Source: an uncultured Gammaproteobacteria bacterium (GTDB taxonomy: Bacteria > Pseudomonadota > Gammaproteobacteria > JAADHQ01). Taken from it: a stretch of 64,000 nucleotides of DNA. A program made the position numbers and the translations under genes. Numbering within the stretch: position 1 is the stretch's first letter; each line of letters starts with the position of its first letter. The DNA is taken from contig CAMYJD010000001.1 of NCBI GenBank assembly GCA_947258655.1, positions 143,242-207,241 of the forward strand, in the 5' to 3' direction. Shown piece after piece: positions 46,460-55,630 of the stretch. The notes beneath the pieces were generated by a model. It had not been told where the DNA came from, did not search any database, and was given only the letters and a program-made list of their open reading frames with translations.

Positions 46460-47686
46460 TTATGATCGCATGGATCTTGATCGTTGATATTCTTCATTGA
46501 TATGACTGCTGCCACTCGGCAACATGTCATTGCTGTCCGCCAGTGGCAGGCTGATCACAAATGTAGCGCCCTTGCCTTGTTGCGACAGGTATTTAATTTC
46601 ACCATCATGGGCACGCAGGGTCGCCTGCGCAACAGCCAGACCGAGGCCAGTACCTTCTGAGCGGGTGGTATAAAACGGGGTAAATATTTTTTCTGCTATA
46701 TCCGCTGCTATGCCCGGTCCATTGTCGGCAAACTGAATCGAGACCTTGCCGTTCTCTGTACCCGTCACGCTAATACTGAGCACGGCGTTGCCAGCACAGG
46801 ACTGTAATGCGTTATTGGCAAGGTTAAGAAACACGCCCAGTACGGCCTCGCGGTCGCCGCGCAGTGCAATTGGCTCGCGACTATCAGGCAAGTTCAATGC
46901 AGCGCCCGCCTGCTCAATCTGTGGTTCCATTATCTGTCTGAATTCATTCAGTAAGGCATGCAGGTCAATCGTGGCGGCGACAAAGGAACTGCCTCGGGTA
47001 AAGCGCAGCATGTCGTTGACCATGTGTTCAAGGTGCCTGAGTCGCTCAACAACCTTGACCGACATTCTCTGGCGATCTGCCGTATTCAAATTGTCTTTTT
47101 CAAAATTGGAGGCGTATAACAGGGCCGTCGTCAGGGGAGTGCGGATCTGATGAGCCAGGCTGGCGGCCATTTCCCCCATCGCAGCAAGGCGGTCCTGACG
47201 ATTAAGCATGGCCTTCAGGTCATGCTGGTCACTGACATCCATTAACAATACAATCTGACCAGGCTCGGCATCCAGGGGGCGCATGGAAATCGTGACATGC
47301 TTGCCGTTTTTCAACATCACCTCACCATACTCGGTCAGACGATGGTCAAAATGTTCGGCCATGACGGCCACCCAGTCCTTGCCAGGCAAATCCTGTTCGA
47401 GTAATGCCTCGGCCATCGGGTTGGTCTGGCTAATACAACCATTATCATCCAGAACCAGTACGCCACCCGGCAACAATTCCAGAAGCCGCTCCAGTCGATC
47501 GGCCAGGCGTTCTTTTTCGGCCAGCTGCTGCAGACGCTCACTGCGTGCCGCTGCCAGCTCCTCATTCAACGCACTGACGCGGTTTTCGAGATCACGGTAG
47601 GAGGATTCCAGTTGTACAGACATACGATTGAAGGCAGAGAATGCCTGCTCGAGATTGCGTGCCTGTTCGATACTGTTGTGCGACAT
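46460..47686 (-). CDS. fleS: Cytoplasmic sensor histidine kinase FleS (FlrB)
   Basis: 408 aa without membrane helices. Order: N-terminal coiled coil (20-70), PAS domain (75-180), HisKA box MAASLAHQIRTPLTTALLYASNF with the phospho-acceptor His, ATPase N box NLANNALQSC and G boxes DNGPGIA and GTGLGLAV. It phosphorylates FleR, 17 bases downstream, in response to basal-body assembly. SD GGGAG precedes the ATG. Confidence 0.95.
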   Translation of the reverse strand: MSHNSIEQARNLEQAFSAFNRMSVQLESSYRDLENRVSALNEELAAARSERLQQLAEKERLADRLERLLELLPGGVLVLDDNGCISQTNPMAEALLEQDLPGKDWVAVMAEHFDHRLTEYGEVMLKNGKHVTISMRPLDAEPGQIVLLMDVSDQHDLKAMLNRQDRLAAMGEMAASLAHQIRTPLTTALLYASNFEKDNLNTADRQRMSVKVVERLRHLEHMVNDMLRFTRGSSFVAATIDLHALLNEFRQIMEPQIEQAGAALNLPDSREPIALRGDREAVLGVFLNLANNALQSCAGNAVLSISVTGTENGKVSIQFADNGPGIAADIAEKIFTPFYTTRSEGTGLGLAVAQATLRAHDGEIKYLSQQGKGATFVISLPLADSNDMLPSGSSHINEEYQRSRSMRS

Positions 47687-47728
47687 GGTCGCTCCCGTTT
47701 GTAATCAGTTTAACGTTACAAACTAAGG

Positions 47729-47745
47729 AGCAAGATCCATGCCTA
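47729..47745 (-). promoter_or_regulatory. Sigma-54 promoter of fleSR
   Basis: TAGGCATGGATCTTGCT on the minus strand: GG and GC 10 bases apart with GGCAT and TTGCT. It ends 43 bases before the fleS ATG, in the gap after fleQ. This is the expected FleQ-dependent class II promoter. Confidence 0.8.
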
Positions 47746-47803
47746 AAATATTATTACATTAATAACAATGAGATAGAGATGCTAGTATCTGGAGGGGTCA
47801 AAT

Positions 47804-49225
47804 TTACGACGCTTCGACATTACGGTTAAGCCCGTATTTACGCAGTTTTTCCACCAATGTGGTCCTGCGCATGTTCAATAATTTGGCGGCATGGGCGACA
47901 ACACCATCGGCTTCACTGAGTGCCTGTCGTATCAGGCTTACTTCCATATTGTTGAGGTGTTCCTTCAGATCGATACCATCACGGGGCAGGCGCGCATCAG
48001 TGACCAGGCCTTCGGGAATCGCGGCGACTGCCGCTGCCGTATCGGCATACACCGGGGCCGCGGCAATACCGTTCTCGGGACGGTATTTTTCCGGTAATTC
48101 ATGGACATCGACAAGGCCGAACGGGAACAGGATGGCCAGGCGCTCGATCAGGTTGGCGAGTTCACGGACATTTCCGCCCCACTTGAACTGGCACAACGCC
48201 ATGACCGCGGCCGGCGTCAGCCTGACCGAACCACGTTTTTCATGTTCTATCCTGGAAATCAGCTCGGTTATCAGCAGTGGTATATCTTCGATACGTTCGC
48301 GCAGTGGCGGCATTTCAATCGGGAATACATTGAGGCGATAGTACAGATCTTCACGGAATTTATTGTCGTTGATCTGGTCTTCGAGGTTTCTGTGCGTAGC
48401 CGCGATGACCCTGACATCGATATCAATACTCTTGGTACTACCTACTCGCTCAATTACGCGCTCCTGTAATACACGCAGTAATTTGACCTGCATGGGCAAG
48501 GGCATGTCACCGATTTCATCAAGAAACAGCGTACCACCTTCGGCCATTTCAAAGCGCCCCTGACGTGCACTGATTGCGCCGGTAAAGGCGCCCTTCTCAT
48601 GCCCGAACAGTTCGCTTTCAAGCAACTCGGCCGGGATCGCACCACAGTTAATAGGCACAAATGGCTTATCGCGCCTGTTGGAATAATAATGTATATTTCT
48701 GGCAACCACTTCCTTGCCGGTGCCGGACTCACCCAGGATCAACACTGTGGCATCTGTTTCGGCGACCTGTTCGACAAGACGTCTGATTTCCTGAACCTTG
48801 CGGCTACTGCCGACCAGACTACGGAATAATTCCACCGGTCTCTGCGCCGTTGTTTGTTCCTTGCTTTCACGGTACACCTGGGCATTATGCAGGGCACTGT
48901 TGATATTGGATTGCTTGAACGGGAATGTAATAACGCCGATAACCCCGGGCTCTTCGTGCTTCTCGTCTTCCTTGTCGGAAATGATGAATTTCGGCAGATT
49001 GGCGTCAACAGTGTTGGTGATTTCGAGAATGCCCGCACGTGATTGTGCTGGTGGCAGCTCGCCGATGATCAGGGCATGGAAGGGGCCGGACTGGCTCAAC
49101 AGGTCAGCAGAAAAACCTTGTCCGTCTGTCAACATGACATCATGTTCTATGAAGGACAGTATCTCCCTGAGTTGCTCCCCCCTGGACGAATCGGCATCCA
49201 TGATCAGGATCTTGTTGTTCTGCAT
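47804..49225 (-). CDS. fleQ: Master flagellar activator FleQ (FlrA)
   Basis: 473 aa from the ATG at 49225 ([14 protein letters not shown]); the open frame to 49339 is not family-like. The N-terminal receiver-like FleQ domain is followed by an AAA+ domain with Walker A GESGTGKE, the GAFTGA loop and [14 protein letters not shown]. The C-terminal Fis-type HTH is [24 protein letters not shown]. It activates sigma-54 flagellar promoters; homologues are restrained by FleN and bind cyclic-di-GMP. Confidence 0.95.
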   Translation of the reverse strand: MQNNKILIMDADSSRGEQLREILSFIEHDVMLTDGQGFSADLLSQSGPFHALIIGELPPAQSRAGILEITNTVDANLPKFIISDKEDEKHEEPGVIGVITFPFKQSNINSALHNAQVYRESKEQTTAQRPVELFRSLVGSSRKVQEIRRLVEQVAETDATVLILGESGTGKEVVARNIHYYSNRRDKPFVPINCGAIPAELLESELFGHEKGAFTGAISARQGRFEMAEGGTLFLDEIGDMPLPMQVKLLRVLQERVIERVGSTKSIDIDVRVIAATHRNLEDQINDNKFREDLYYRLNVFPIEMPPLRERIEDIPLLITELISRIEHEKRGSVRLTPAAVMALCQFKWGGNVRELANLIERLAILFPFGLVDVHELPEKYRPENGIAAAPVYADTAAAVAAIPEGLVTDARLPRDGIDLKEHLNNMEVSLIRQALSEADGVVAHAAKLLNMRRTTLVEKLRKYGLNRNVEAS

Positions 49226-49310
49226 AATAATTCTCGCACCCGCTGATATAAATGTCTGACTGCTGGCAAACGTGTTGTTATTGCTGAATACATCCTTGCC
49301 TATATTGCTA

Positions 49311-49339
49311 AGTAAAACACTACTTTGCAGATATGTCAA
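49311..49339 (-). promoter_or_regulatory. Sigma-70 promoter candidate for fleQ
   Basis: Minus strand: TTGACA (49339-49334), 17 bases, then TTTACT (49316-49311). The -35 element is exact and the -10 matches at four of six positions. It gives a leader of roughly 80 bases to the fleQ ATG. Sigma-70 control of the master activator is the known pattern. The rest of the 281-base gap to 49507 is AT-rich with no gene seen. Confidence 0.6.
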
Positions 49340-49506
49340 AATTTTGTCGGAATGACAGGCAGTGTAGTAAGGTTTTTATGTAAATAATTCAAAGAATTGA
49401 TATTTGAGCATGGAAATATGGATTATTAATGCTACCCGGGTGTTAAGCGTGAATTGAACAAGGGTACAGACAGGCGCGCCACGTGATAGCGGAATCGGTT
49501 GTGGAT

Positions 49507-50049
49507 TCAGATGCCTGATGTGGCATTTCGCTTCGCTGCCACCTGGCGGCGATGGTTCAGAAATATGTAGCGTTGCAGCAGTTCCTGCTCCGCTGTATCC
49601 AGTGCATGCAGCTTGACTCTACAGTAGTCCTGCCCTGCTTCACGGATCTCTGCAAACATTTTCAATGGCGATACAGAATATGGATGCAGATACAGCTGCA
49701 GCATGAGTTGCTGTTGTGCGACAAGCCCTGATAGCCCACTTGCAGTCCATTGCAGACTCTCGGTAGTCAGTTTTACATGATATGCCGATGTGGCCTGTTG
49801 CTTGTTGATCATTGATCCCAGCAGGCTCAATAACAGGTCAATTTTTCTTTCCATTCTGCTGTTGTCGCGCAAATCACTGCCAAGGTCATCCTGGCCAGTA
49901 TGGGAGAATTCATCCAGTAGCAGCACCTGTTTCAGGCTTTCGATGTTGTGTTCATGGATATAGCGCAGCATGTCATCGTCAGGCGGGGTATCGATGTGCT
50001 CCCAGTGCAAGGGCAGGAGGCCTTCGTATGTAATCTTACTTTCATCCAT
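49507..50049 (-). CDS. PilZ-like (cyclic-di-GMP-binding type) protein
   Basis: 180 aa, cytoplasmic. N-terminal helical part (MERKIDLLLSLLGSMI), then a beta-barrel-like C-terminal part (LQLYLHPYSVSPLKMFAEIREAGQDYCRVKLHALDTAEQELLQRYIFLNHRRQVAAKR) resembling the divergent PilZ proteins that accompany fliS/fliT in flagellar clusters. The canonical RxxxR motif is not obvious. It lies between the fliT-like gene and fleQ; a link between c-di-GMP and filament assembly is inference. Confidence 0.65.
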   Translation of the reverse strand: MDESKITYEGLLPLHWEHIDTPPDDDMLRYIHEHNIESLKQVLLLDEFSHTGQDDLGSDLRDNSRMERKIDLLLSLLGSMINKQQATSAYHVKLTTESLQWTASGLSGLVAQQQLMLQLYLHPYSVSPLKMFAEIREAGQDYCRVKLHALDTAEQELLQRYIFLNHRRQVAAKRNATSGI

Positions 50050-50105
50050 CCCGGCTTACAGTCCTTATGTATGCACTCAACGAAGGCCCGGCTTGTCTAT
50101 ACGGA

Positions 50106-50426
50106 TCAGGCGAGCTTCTTGTAGGCAAACTGCGCTTTCTTGCCGCGCTGGATGGAATCGAGTTTTTCCCCCAGTTTGTCGATTCCGCTTTTGCCCAATT
50201 GCATGATTTCCCTGTCCGTTTGCATAACTGTTCTGATTCCATCGACAATCCATGCGGCATCTTCAAGCTGCGGCGCTTGGGCGAAGTACTGTTGCATCAA
50301 CGACTGGCGATCGGACTCCAGTGCAATAACGTTATTCCATGCTCCCGATCGTGCATATGAAAGCATGTTATCTGTCAGCTCGACAATCTCCAGCCATGCA
50401 TCCTGTCTGTTGATATTTGCGTGCAT
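50106..50426 (-). CDS. fliT: FliT-like flagellar chaperone
   Basis: 106 aa, all helical (AWLEIVELTDNMLSYARSGAWNNVIALESDRQSLMQQYF). FliT sequences diverge strongly, so the call rests on length, helical pattern, the WxxVxxLExxRQxL segment and position 26 bases after fliS. In other bacteria it is a chaperone for the cap protein FliD. Confidence 0.72.
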   Translation of the reverse strand: MHANINRQDAWLEIVELTDNMLSYARSGAWNNVIALESDRQSLMQQYFAQAPQLEDAAWIVDGIRTVMQTDREIMQLGKSGIDKLGEKLDSIQRGKKAQFAYKKLA

Positions 50427-50452
50427 TATCTGCTCATCCTGGTCCTGGATAT

Positions 50453-50857
50453 CTACAGCTTGTTGGCCTCAGCGGCAATGCCGTCCCAGCCCATCTTGAT
50501 CTCGAGCATCAATGAAGTCACTTCATCCAGTATTGCTACATCATTGTTCAGATTGGCCTCGATCAGACGCCGGGTCATATAATCATAGAGAGCGGCCAGA
50601 TTCTGTGCCAGTTCGCCCCCGGCTTCCATGTCCAGACTGACGGCCAGTCCATCGATAATGGATATGGCCGAACTGATACTCTCGCCCTTTTTGGACATGT
50701 TGTTAAGATTCATAAATCCCTTCGCCATACTGATTCGTTCCAGCACACCTTCCATCAGCATCTGAATCAGTCGATGTGGACTGGCGTCTGCGACAACGCC
50801 ATTGACACCAACTTGACGATATTCATTTAGCACGTTTTGAATATTAGGGACGCTCAT
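50453..50857 (-). CDS. fliS: Flagellin export chaperone FliS
   Basis: 134 aa with NEYRQVGVNGVVADASPHRLIQMLMEGVLERISMAKGFMNLNNMSKKGESISSAISIIDGLAVSLDMEAGGELAQNLAALYDYMTRRL, the FliS signature. It keeps flagellin unfolded for export. SD AAGAGG is present. A sigma-28-like -10 lies in the gap before it. Confidence 0.96.
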   Translation of the reverse strand: MSVPNIQNVLNEYRQVGVNGVVADASPHRLIQMLMEGVLERISMAKGFMNLNNMSKKGESISSAISIIDGLAVSLDMEAGGELAQNLAALYDYMTRRLIEANLNNDVAILDEVTSLMLEIKMGWDGIAAEANKL

Positions 50858-50902
50858 TACTTACCTCTTTATATGCATTATATAGCAGCGTTGTTAATTA
50901 CT

Positions 50903-50910
50903 ATATCGGC
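50903..50910 (-). promoter_or_regulatory. Sigma-28-like -10 element upstream of fliS
   Basis: GCCGATAT on the minus strand (7 of 8 to GCCGATAA), 46 bases before fliS. The bases at the normal -35 distance match poorly, while an exact TAAAGTTT occurs farther upstream at 29 bases spacing, which is too long. The promoter is therefore uncertain. Confidence 0.35.
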
Positions 50911-50988
50911 CTTATTTTATTGCACTGAAGTCAATTTACAAACTTTAACTATTAAAATTTTCAATACAATATTCTGTTTTCAATCAGT

Positions 50989-53055
50989 CTAGTTTGAATT
51001 CGGTTTAAACGATGTTTGCAGGCTGGACAGTTGCTGGGTCAGAAAACTGCTGGTACTGTTGAGCTGGCCGACCAGCGTGTCCAGTGCGGTAAACTGTGAA
51101 CGCAGCCTCTGTTCCTGTGCAATTAATCGTCGCTCGAGTGCCTCGCGTTGTTCATTGATATCCTCAATGCGATCATCCAGGCCATCAGTGCGTAACTTAA
51201 TCAAATCATTTGTTTGCAGAATCTCTGTTAGTGCACTGTTTAACTGGTCTGCATAACCGCGCGAGAATACCAGATCTCCACGATCGCCGGTACTGCCTCC
51301 TGTCACTTCAATCTTGATACCGCTGGTATCACCTATACCGGTCAGGAAACGTCCAGAACCGGTTGCAGCAAAGCCGCCTATCGTTCCTGCGACATCAACA
51401 CCGTCTCCACTATTTCCCGCATCACTGCTATCCAGACCCAGTGTGGCAATTGAAGTACCGGTAATATTCTCAATCTTGGAGGCGCTGCCAAAACGATTCG
51501 ACGTGACCGCCAGTTTATTGGTGGCTGCATCAAATGCAACACTTACGCTGACATCATTATTGATCATTGCCGAATCACCATTAATCCGGCTTTGTAGTTC
51601 CTTGGCCAGATCAGCGCCACTGTAGGTACCAGCCGTCAGGGTCATTGTAGCACTCTGAATGCCATCAACCTTGACAGAGAAAGTATCATTGCTGCCCGCG
51701 GTAATCACGATGCTTGATGGCGCTCCAGTAACTGCCGCCCCCCCGGTGTACTTGCCTTGCGTTGCCAGTGTTGTGATATTGACCGCATGGGTGCCTATCT
51801 TCGATGCATCAGTGGAACTGTCAAACTTTATCAGATTGTCAGTAGGTGTACCGATAGCAGAAAATAGCTTGGCCACGCTGTCAAAATTGTTGTCCAGCAC
51901 TTTCTGGAACTTGGTACTGTCCTTGACAAGCTTGCCATTTGCATCGGTGGTAATGCCTGCGTTTGCCAGTGAGTCGTAGGCACCACCCAGGCCTTCGACC
52001 GGGTCACGCAGGACATTGCGCAACTGGTCAGTGATATTACGCAGCGTTGTATCACCAAGTAAAATTCCGGCCTGCTGGTTTTCGGCATCATAGCTGGACA
52101 GCGAGTTTACCGTATCAATCAATTCATTATATGCTGAAATGAAACCATCAACGGCCTTGGTTGCCGCACTTTGGTCCTGGCTGACAGATAATGTACCTGT
52201 ACCGACTGCAACCAGATCGATCGTCACACCGTCAATGACATCGGCAATGGTATCGGAGGCACTGCTGATGGCAATACCATTAATGGTCAGTGCCGCATCG
52301 GCAGCCGCTGCTGTCTGCTTCAGATGGGTGTAATCATTGGCACCATTGCCATGGAACGCCAGTCGTGACAATCCGGACTGGTCTGTATCAATCGTATCGC
52401 CGCTATCGTCCACCGTAATCTGCAAGCTATTGGCTGCACCCGTGTCGGCAGAAACGAATGCGAGGCGATATTCATCACCATCCTTGACAATAGATGCACT
52501 GACCCCGATATTGGCATCGTTAATCGCATCCTTGACACCTTCGAGGGTATTGTTGGTGGAATCGATGGTAATGCTTTGTGTTGCTTTATCGGCATTTTGT
52601 GTAAAGGTGTAGGCAAACGGACTTTCTGTAAAAGCCGTCGTGCCGAACTTGAAGGTAAGCGTACCTGTGCCTACTACAGCGTTTGGACTGCTAAAGGAAT
52701 AATTGGCATCATCGGCAGGTGTTGCCAATGTGTGTGCGGCCGACAGCCCGGTGACATTGACATTAAAATTACCTGTCGATGCTGTATCCGTTGCTGTAAC
52801 CGTGAATGCATCCTTGTTACTGGAGGAAGATGACCTTGCCTGGAAGCCTGTATTGCTGGCCAGATCCTTGATCGCATCCTGAAAAGTGGACAACGCCCCC
52901 TTCAGTGCACCAAAGGCCGACAATTCGGATTGCAGGCCTGCCTCACGAAAATTGAGACGGTTCTCGACCGGTGCGCGTGTCGAAGCTACCAGTTGTGTGA
53001 CCAGACCTTCCAGATCCAGTCCTGAGCCCGTACCGAGTGACGTGATGGTTGCCAT
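50989..53055 (-). CDS. fliD: Flagellar filament cap protein FliD
   Basis: 688 aa, longer than the ~450-500 aa of many FliD proteins. The N-terminal motif TITSLGTGSGLDLEGLVTQLVASTRAPVENRL and C-terminal coiled coil (IEDINEQREALERRLIAQEQRLRSQFTALDTLVGQLNSTSSFLTQQL) are conserved. The extra length is in the central Thr/Asn/Asp/Ala-rich domains exposed on the cap. It has its own sigma-54 promoter. SD AGAGG precedes the ATG. Confidence 0.95.
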   Translation of the reverse strand: MATITSLGTGSGLDLEGLVTQLVASTRAPVENRLNFREAGLQSELSAFGALKGALSTFQDAIKDLASNTGFQARSSSSSNKDAFTVTATDTASTGNFNVNVTGLSAAHTLATPADDANYSFSSPNAVVGTGTLTFKFGTTAFTESPFAYTFTQNADKATQSITIDSTNNTLEGVKDAINDANIGVSASIVKDGDEYRLAFVSADTGAANSLQITVDDSGDTIDTDQSGLSRLAFHGNGANDYTHLKQTAAAADAALTINGIAISSASDTIADVIDGVTIDLVAVGTGTLSVSQDQSAATKAVDGFISAYNELIDTVNSLSSYDAENQQAGILLGDTTLRNITDQLRNVLRDPVEGLGGAYDSLANAGITTDANGKLVKDSTKFQKVLDNNFDSVAKLFSAIGTPTDNLIKFDSSTDASKIGTHAVNITTLATQGKYTGGAAVTGAPSSIVITAGSNDTFSVKVDGIQSATMTLTAGTYSGADLAKELQSRINGDSAMINNDVSVSVAFDAATNKLAVTSNRFGSASKIENITGTSIATLGLDSSDAGNSGDGVDVAGTIGGFAATGSGRFLTGIGDTSGIKIEVTGGSTGDRGDLVFSRGYADQLNSALTEILQTNDLIKLRTDGLDDRIEDINEQREALERRLIAQEQRLRSQFTALDTLVGQLNSTSSFLTQQLSSLQTSFKPNSN

Positions 53056-53127
53056 AATTCCTCTACAATAAGTCGAAACAATTTATCACCGACTGTTTAG
53101 ATCACATAAGCCGATGATTAAGTAATT

Positions 53128-53145
53128 ATGCAATGACCGTGCCTG
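53128..53145 (-). promoter_or_regulatory. Sigma-54 promoter of fliD
   Basis: CAGGCACGGTCATTGCAT on the minus strand is the best match in the window to TGGCACG-N4-TTGCA (GGCACG and TTGCAT intact). It ends 73 bases before fliD and begins two bases after the flaG stop. Confidence 0.85.
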
Positions 53146-53146
53146 T

Positions 53147-53557
53147 TTACACCTGGTCCGTGATCAACAAACCCGGTTCAACCTCGCCCTGTGTCTGCTC
53201 TTCTTTCAAGTAGCTGATTAAACGCAGGATTTCTTCCGATGGAAACTGGCGAATGGTTTCCTTGGTGTCTGAATCCAGCACCTTGACCACTGCGCGACCA
53301 CTGTCATCATCAATTGAAAATGACAGGCTGCGATTGATGCTCTGTGCATAGTCCTGTAATTGCACAACGACCTCATCGAGTTTTTCCTTTGGAATCAGTT
53401 GATTGCGTTCAAGGTCCTGAACATTGCCGTTGCTACTGACTTTGCCGCTGTTGGCGGCCGGAACTTGCCGTGCAGGAGAGGCTTGACTGGCCTTGGCCAC
53501 CTGTTGCGGTACACTGTCTACATTCGACGTTGCCTGTAAGTTACTGAGGTCATTCAT
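53147..53557 (-). CDS. flaG: FlaG family protein
   Basis: 136 aa. A low-complexity N-terminal half precedes a FlaG domain: LDEVVVQLQDYAQSINRSLSFSIDDDSGRAVVKVLDSDTKETIRQFPSEEILRLISYL. FlaG affects filament length in other bacteria. It is located between fliC and fliD as in Pseudomonas. SD AGGAGA present. Confidence 0.94.
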   Translation of the reverse strand: MNDLSNLQATSNVDSVPQQVAKASQASPARQVPAANSGKVSSNGNVQDLERNQLIPKEKLDEVVVQLQDYAQSINRSLSFSIDDDSGRAVVKVLDSDTKETIRQFPSEEILRLISYLKEEQTQGEVEPGLLITDQV

Positions 53558-53580
53558 CTCAATATCTCCTCTGGGTTTAT

Positions 53581-53621
53581 GTGAAGGAGAACCGTATAAA
53601 TACGGCTCCCCTCCCCTTCAC
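53581..53621. other. Strong hairpin between fliC and flaG
   Basis: Outer arms GTGAAGG (53581-53587) and CCTTCAC (53615-53621) enclose an inner hairpin CCGTAT/ATACGG with a 2-base loop (53592-53605). No U-run follows on the minus strand. It could stabilise the 3' end of the abundant fliC mRNA, cause partial termination, or be a processing site. Confidence 0.6.
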
Positions 53622-53667
53622 ATATTTAGCGACCTAAGTGCTGCCGCCCCCTAGTCTAGCCTCGTGC

Positions 53668-55218
53668 TTACTGCAGCAGCGCCAGTACACTCTGTGGAAG
53701 TGCATTGGCCTGTGACAGTATGGACACACCTGCCTGTTGCAAGATCTGGGCACGGGTCAGATTCGCTGTTTCAGCTGCGAAGTCCGCATCCAGTATACGA
53801 CTACGTGAAGCACTCAGATTCTCGGATGTAGTTTCCAGGTTTGAGATAGTGGATTCAAAACGACTCTGGATCGCACCAAAGCTACTACGCAGGTCACTGA
53901 TACTTCTCAGGGCTGCATCGACACGGTTGATCGCAGTATTGGCGTTGTCAACACTAGTGACAGAAGCCGAGTTAAGCGCAGATGAACCCAATGCCATGGA
54001 CGAGTTGTCGGCATATCCGATATAGGCCTCATTAGCACCGCTTAAGGTGATCGCCTGCGTAGAGGTCAGACGAATAGTACCGCCATACGTTTCAGTGACA
54101 GCAGTGCCGGCTACGGTAGTCAGTGCGGTCTTGGCATCATTTGAGGTGTTGTTCAGGCCAGCACTGGTTGCTGTCAAACCATCACCTACACCGGATGCAC
54201 CGCCTGTCTGACTGACAGTAATATTACGACCATCTGAAGCATTCAGAGTCATACGATTATTGGCACTATCAAATGTTGCCGTTACACCAGAATCTGCAGA
54301 GTTCGCATTGATTGCAGTGGCCACCTGATCACCGGTCAGGCCACCATCAAATGCAGAGTAAATTGTCTGACTGTTAATTGACAGAGTATAATCCGCAGTT
54401 GTAGAAGCAGTTACAGCAGCAAAATCAAATACCGCGGTTGTATCAGCAACGGCTGTCAGATCATTGATACCTGAAGCATTGATCGCCTCTACCTTGGAAT
54501 AGGCGCTACTGGCCGTACGACCGGCATTGCCCGAACCCGTACTGTTATCCACTGATGCAACCACACCAATAGCGGAACCACTACCAACAGCAATCGACAG
54601 ATCACCGGTTGCGAGTCCATTTGCTATATCGACACCAGTACCCTGCTGACCAACTGCAAGCGTGCTGGAATATTGTGATGTTCCGTTGACGTAATCGGCA
54701 GTCTTACCGATTGATATGGTACGTACACTTGTAGATAGACCTACAGTAATCGTCTCACCAACATTGGCGCCGATCTGGAAAGCAGCATCACCAAATGTAC
54801 CATCAAGCACCTTCTGGTTATTGAACGAAGTCTGGGTCGCGATACGTTCGATTTCTGCGAGACGTTGCTGTACTTCCTTGTCAAGGGCAGCTCGGTCAGA
54901 GGCAGAGTTGGTGGCATTCGCAGACTGCACCGCCAGTTCACGGATTCTTTGCAAGTTGTTAGTGACCTCACCCAGTGCACCTTCCGCAGTCTGAGACAGG
55001 GAAATGGCATCGCTGGCATTTCTTGAAGCCTGGTTTAAACCACGAATCTGTGTGGTAAAACGCTCCGAGATAGCCAGACCTGCTGCATCATCCTTGGCGC
55101 TGTTGATACGCAAACCGGAAGACAGGCGTTGCAGTGATGTCTGTAATGATGATTGTGAACGATTAAGGTTACGTTGCGCGGTCAATGACGCTATATTGGT
55201 ATTAATAGTTTGAGCCAT
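53668..55218 (-). CDS. fliC: Flagellin FliC
   Basis: 516 aa. The conserved N-terminal D0/D1 region (INTNIASLTAQRNLNRSQSSLQTSLQRLSSGLRINSAKDDAAGLAIS) and C-terminal D1/D0 region (ISDLRSSFGAIQSRFESTISNLETTSENLSASRSRILDADFA...LLQ) are intact. The central ~200 residues are Ser/Thr/Ala/Asn-rich and exposed, suited to O-glycosylation. SD GGAGAG. It is the only flagellin gene in the window. Confidence 0.97.
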   Translation of the reverse strand: MAQTINTNIASLTAQRNLNRSQSSLQTSLQRLSSGLRINSAKDDAAGLAISERFTTQIRGLNQASRNASDAISLSQTAEGALGEVTNNLQRIRELAVQSANATNSASDRAALDKEVQQRLAEIERIATQTSFNNQKVLDGTFGDAAFQIGANVGETITVGLSTSVRTISIGKTADYVNGTSQYSSTLAVGQQGTGVDIANGLATGDLSIAVGSGSAIGVVASVDNSTGSGNAGRTASSAYSKVEAINASGINDLTAVADTTAVFDFAAVTASTTADYTLSINSQTIYSAFDGGLTGDQVATAINANSADSGVTATFDSANNRMTLNASDGRNITVSQTGGASGVGDGLTATSAGLNNTSNDAKTALTTVAGTAVTETYGGTIRLTSTQAITLSGANEAYIGYADNSSMALGSSALNSASVTSVDNANTAINRVDAALRSISDLRSSFGAIQSRFESTISNLETTSENLSASRSRILDADFAAETANLTRAQILQQAGVSILSQANALPQSVLALLQ

Positions 55219-55630
55219 GATAATCTCTCCAATTCCCTTGCTGAATCAATAGGATAGATAGCAAGGGTCTGGTTAATCTTAACGGATATACTTCATCAGT
55301 ATTGAGAAATATTTACCGTCTCCAGACACTTTAGCGGCAGCGAAACAGCGACCTTTAGTTTTTATTTAACTCAATTTCAAGTAATAACGAACATCAGGTA
55401 TTGCCTGATCAGCACATACACCATACATATTTAATAGTATTTATTTGCACGTATCACCCATGAAATCAGCGATACACCGCTACACATGTATTGGTCAGTA
55501 TTGATATGAGGTGACTGGCGATCATGTAATTACTGTGTAAAGCATGCCATGCGATTTGATTGCCAGCTTAACTAGGTTAATTTTGAGCAAACTAGTTGCT
55601 GGATGACATGTCGAGCAGAATTACAGCCTA
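55219..55630. other. Intergenic region upstream of fliC
   Basis: 412 AT-rich bases without a gene. The fliC promoter (55331-55357) and ~105-base leader occupy the part next to fliC. The remaining ~270 bases up to the stop of the fusion glycosyltransferase gene show nothing I recognise, including no clear terminator for that gene. Confidence 0.6.
55331..55357 (-). promoter_or_regulatory. Sigma-28 (FliA) promoter of fliC
   Basis: On the minus strand TAAAGGTC (55357-55350), 11 bases, GCCGCTAA (55338-55331). This is 6/8 and 7/8 to TAAAGTTT and GCCGATAA at the exact spacing. It lies ~113 bases upstream of the fliC ATG, where a flagellin promoter is expected. Confidence 0.8.
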
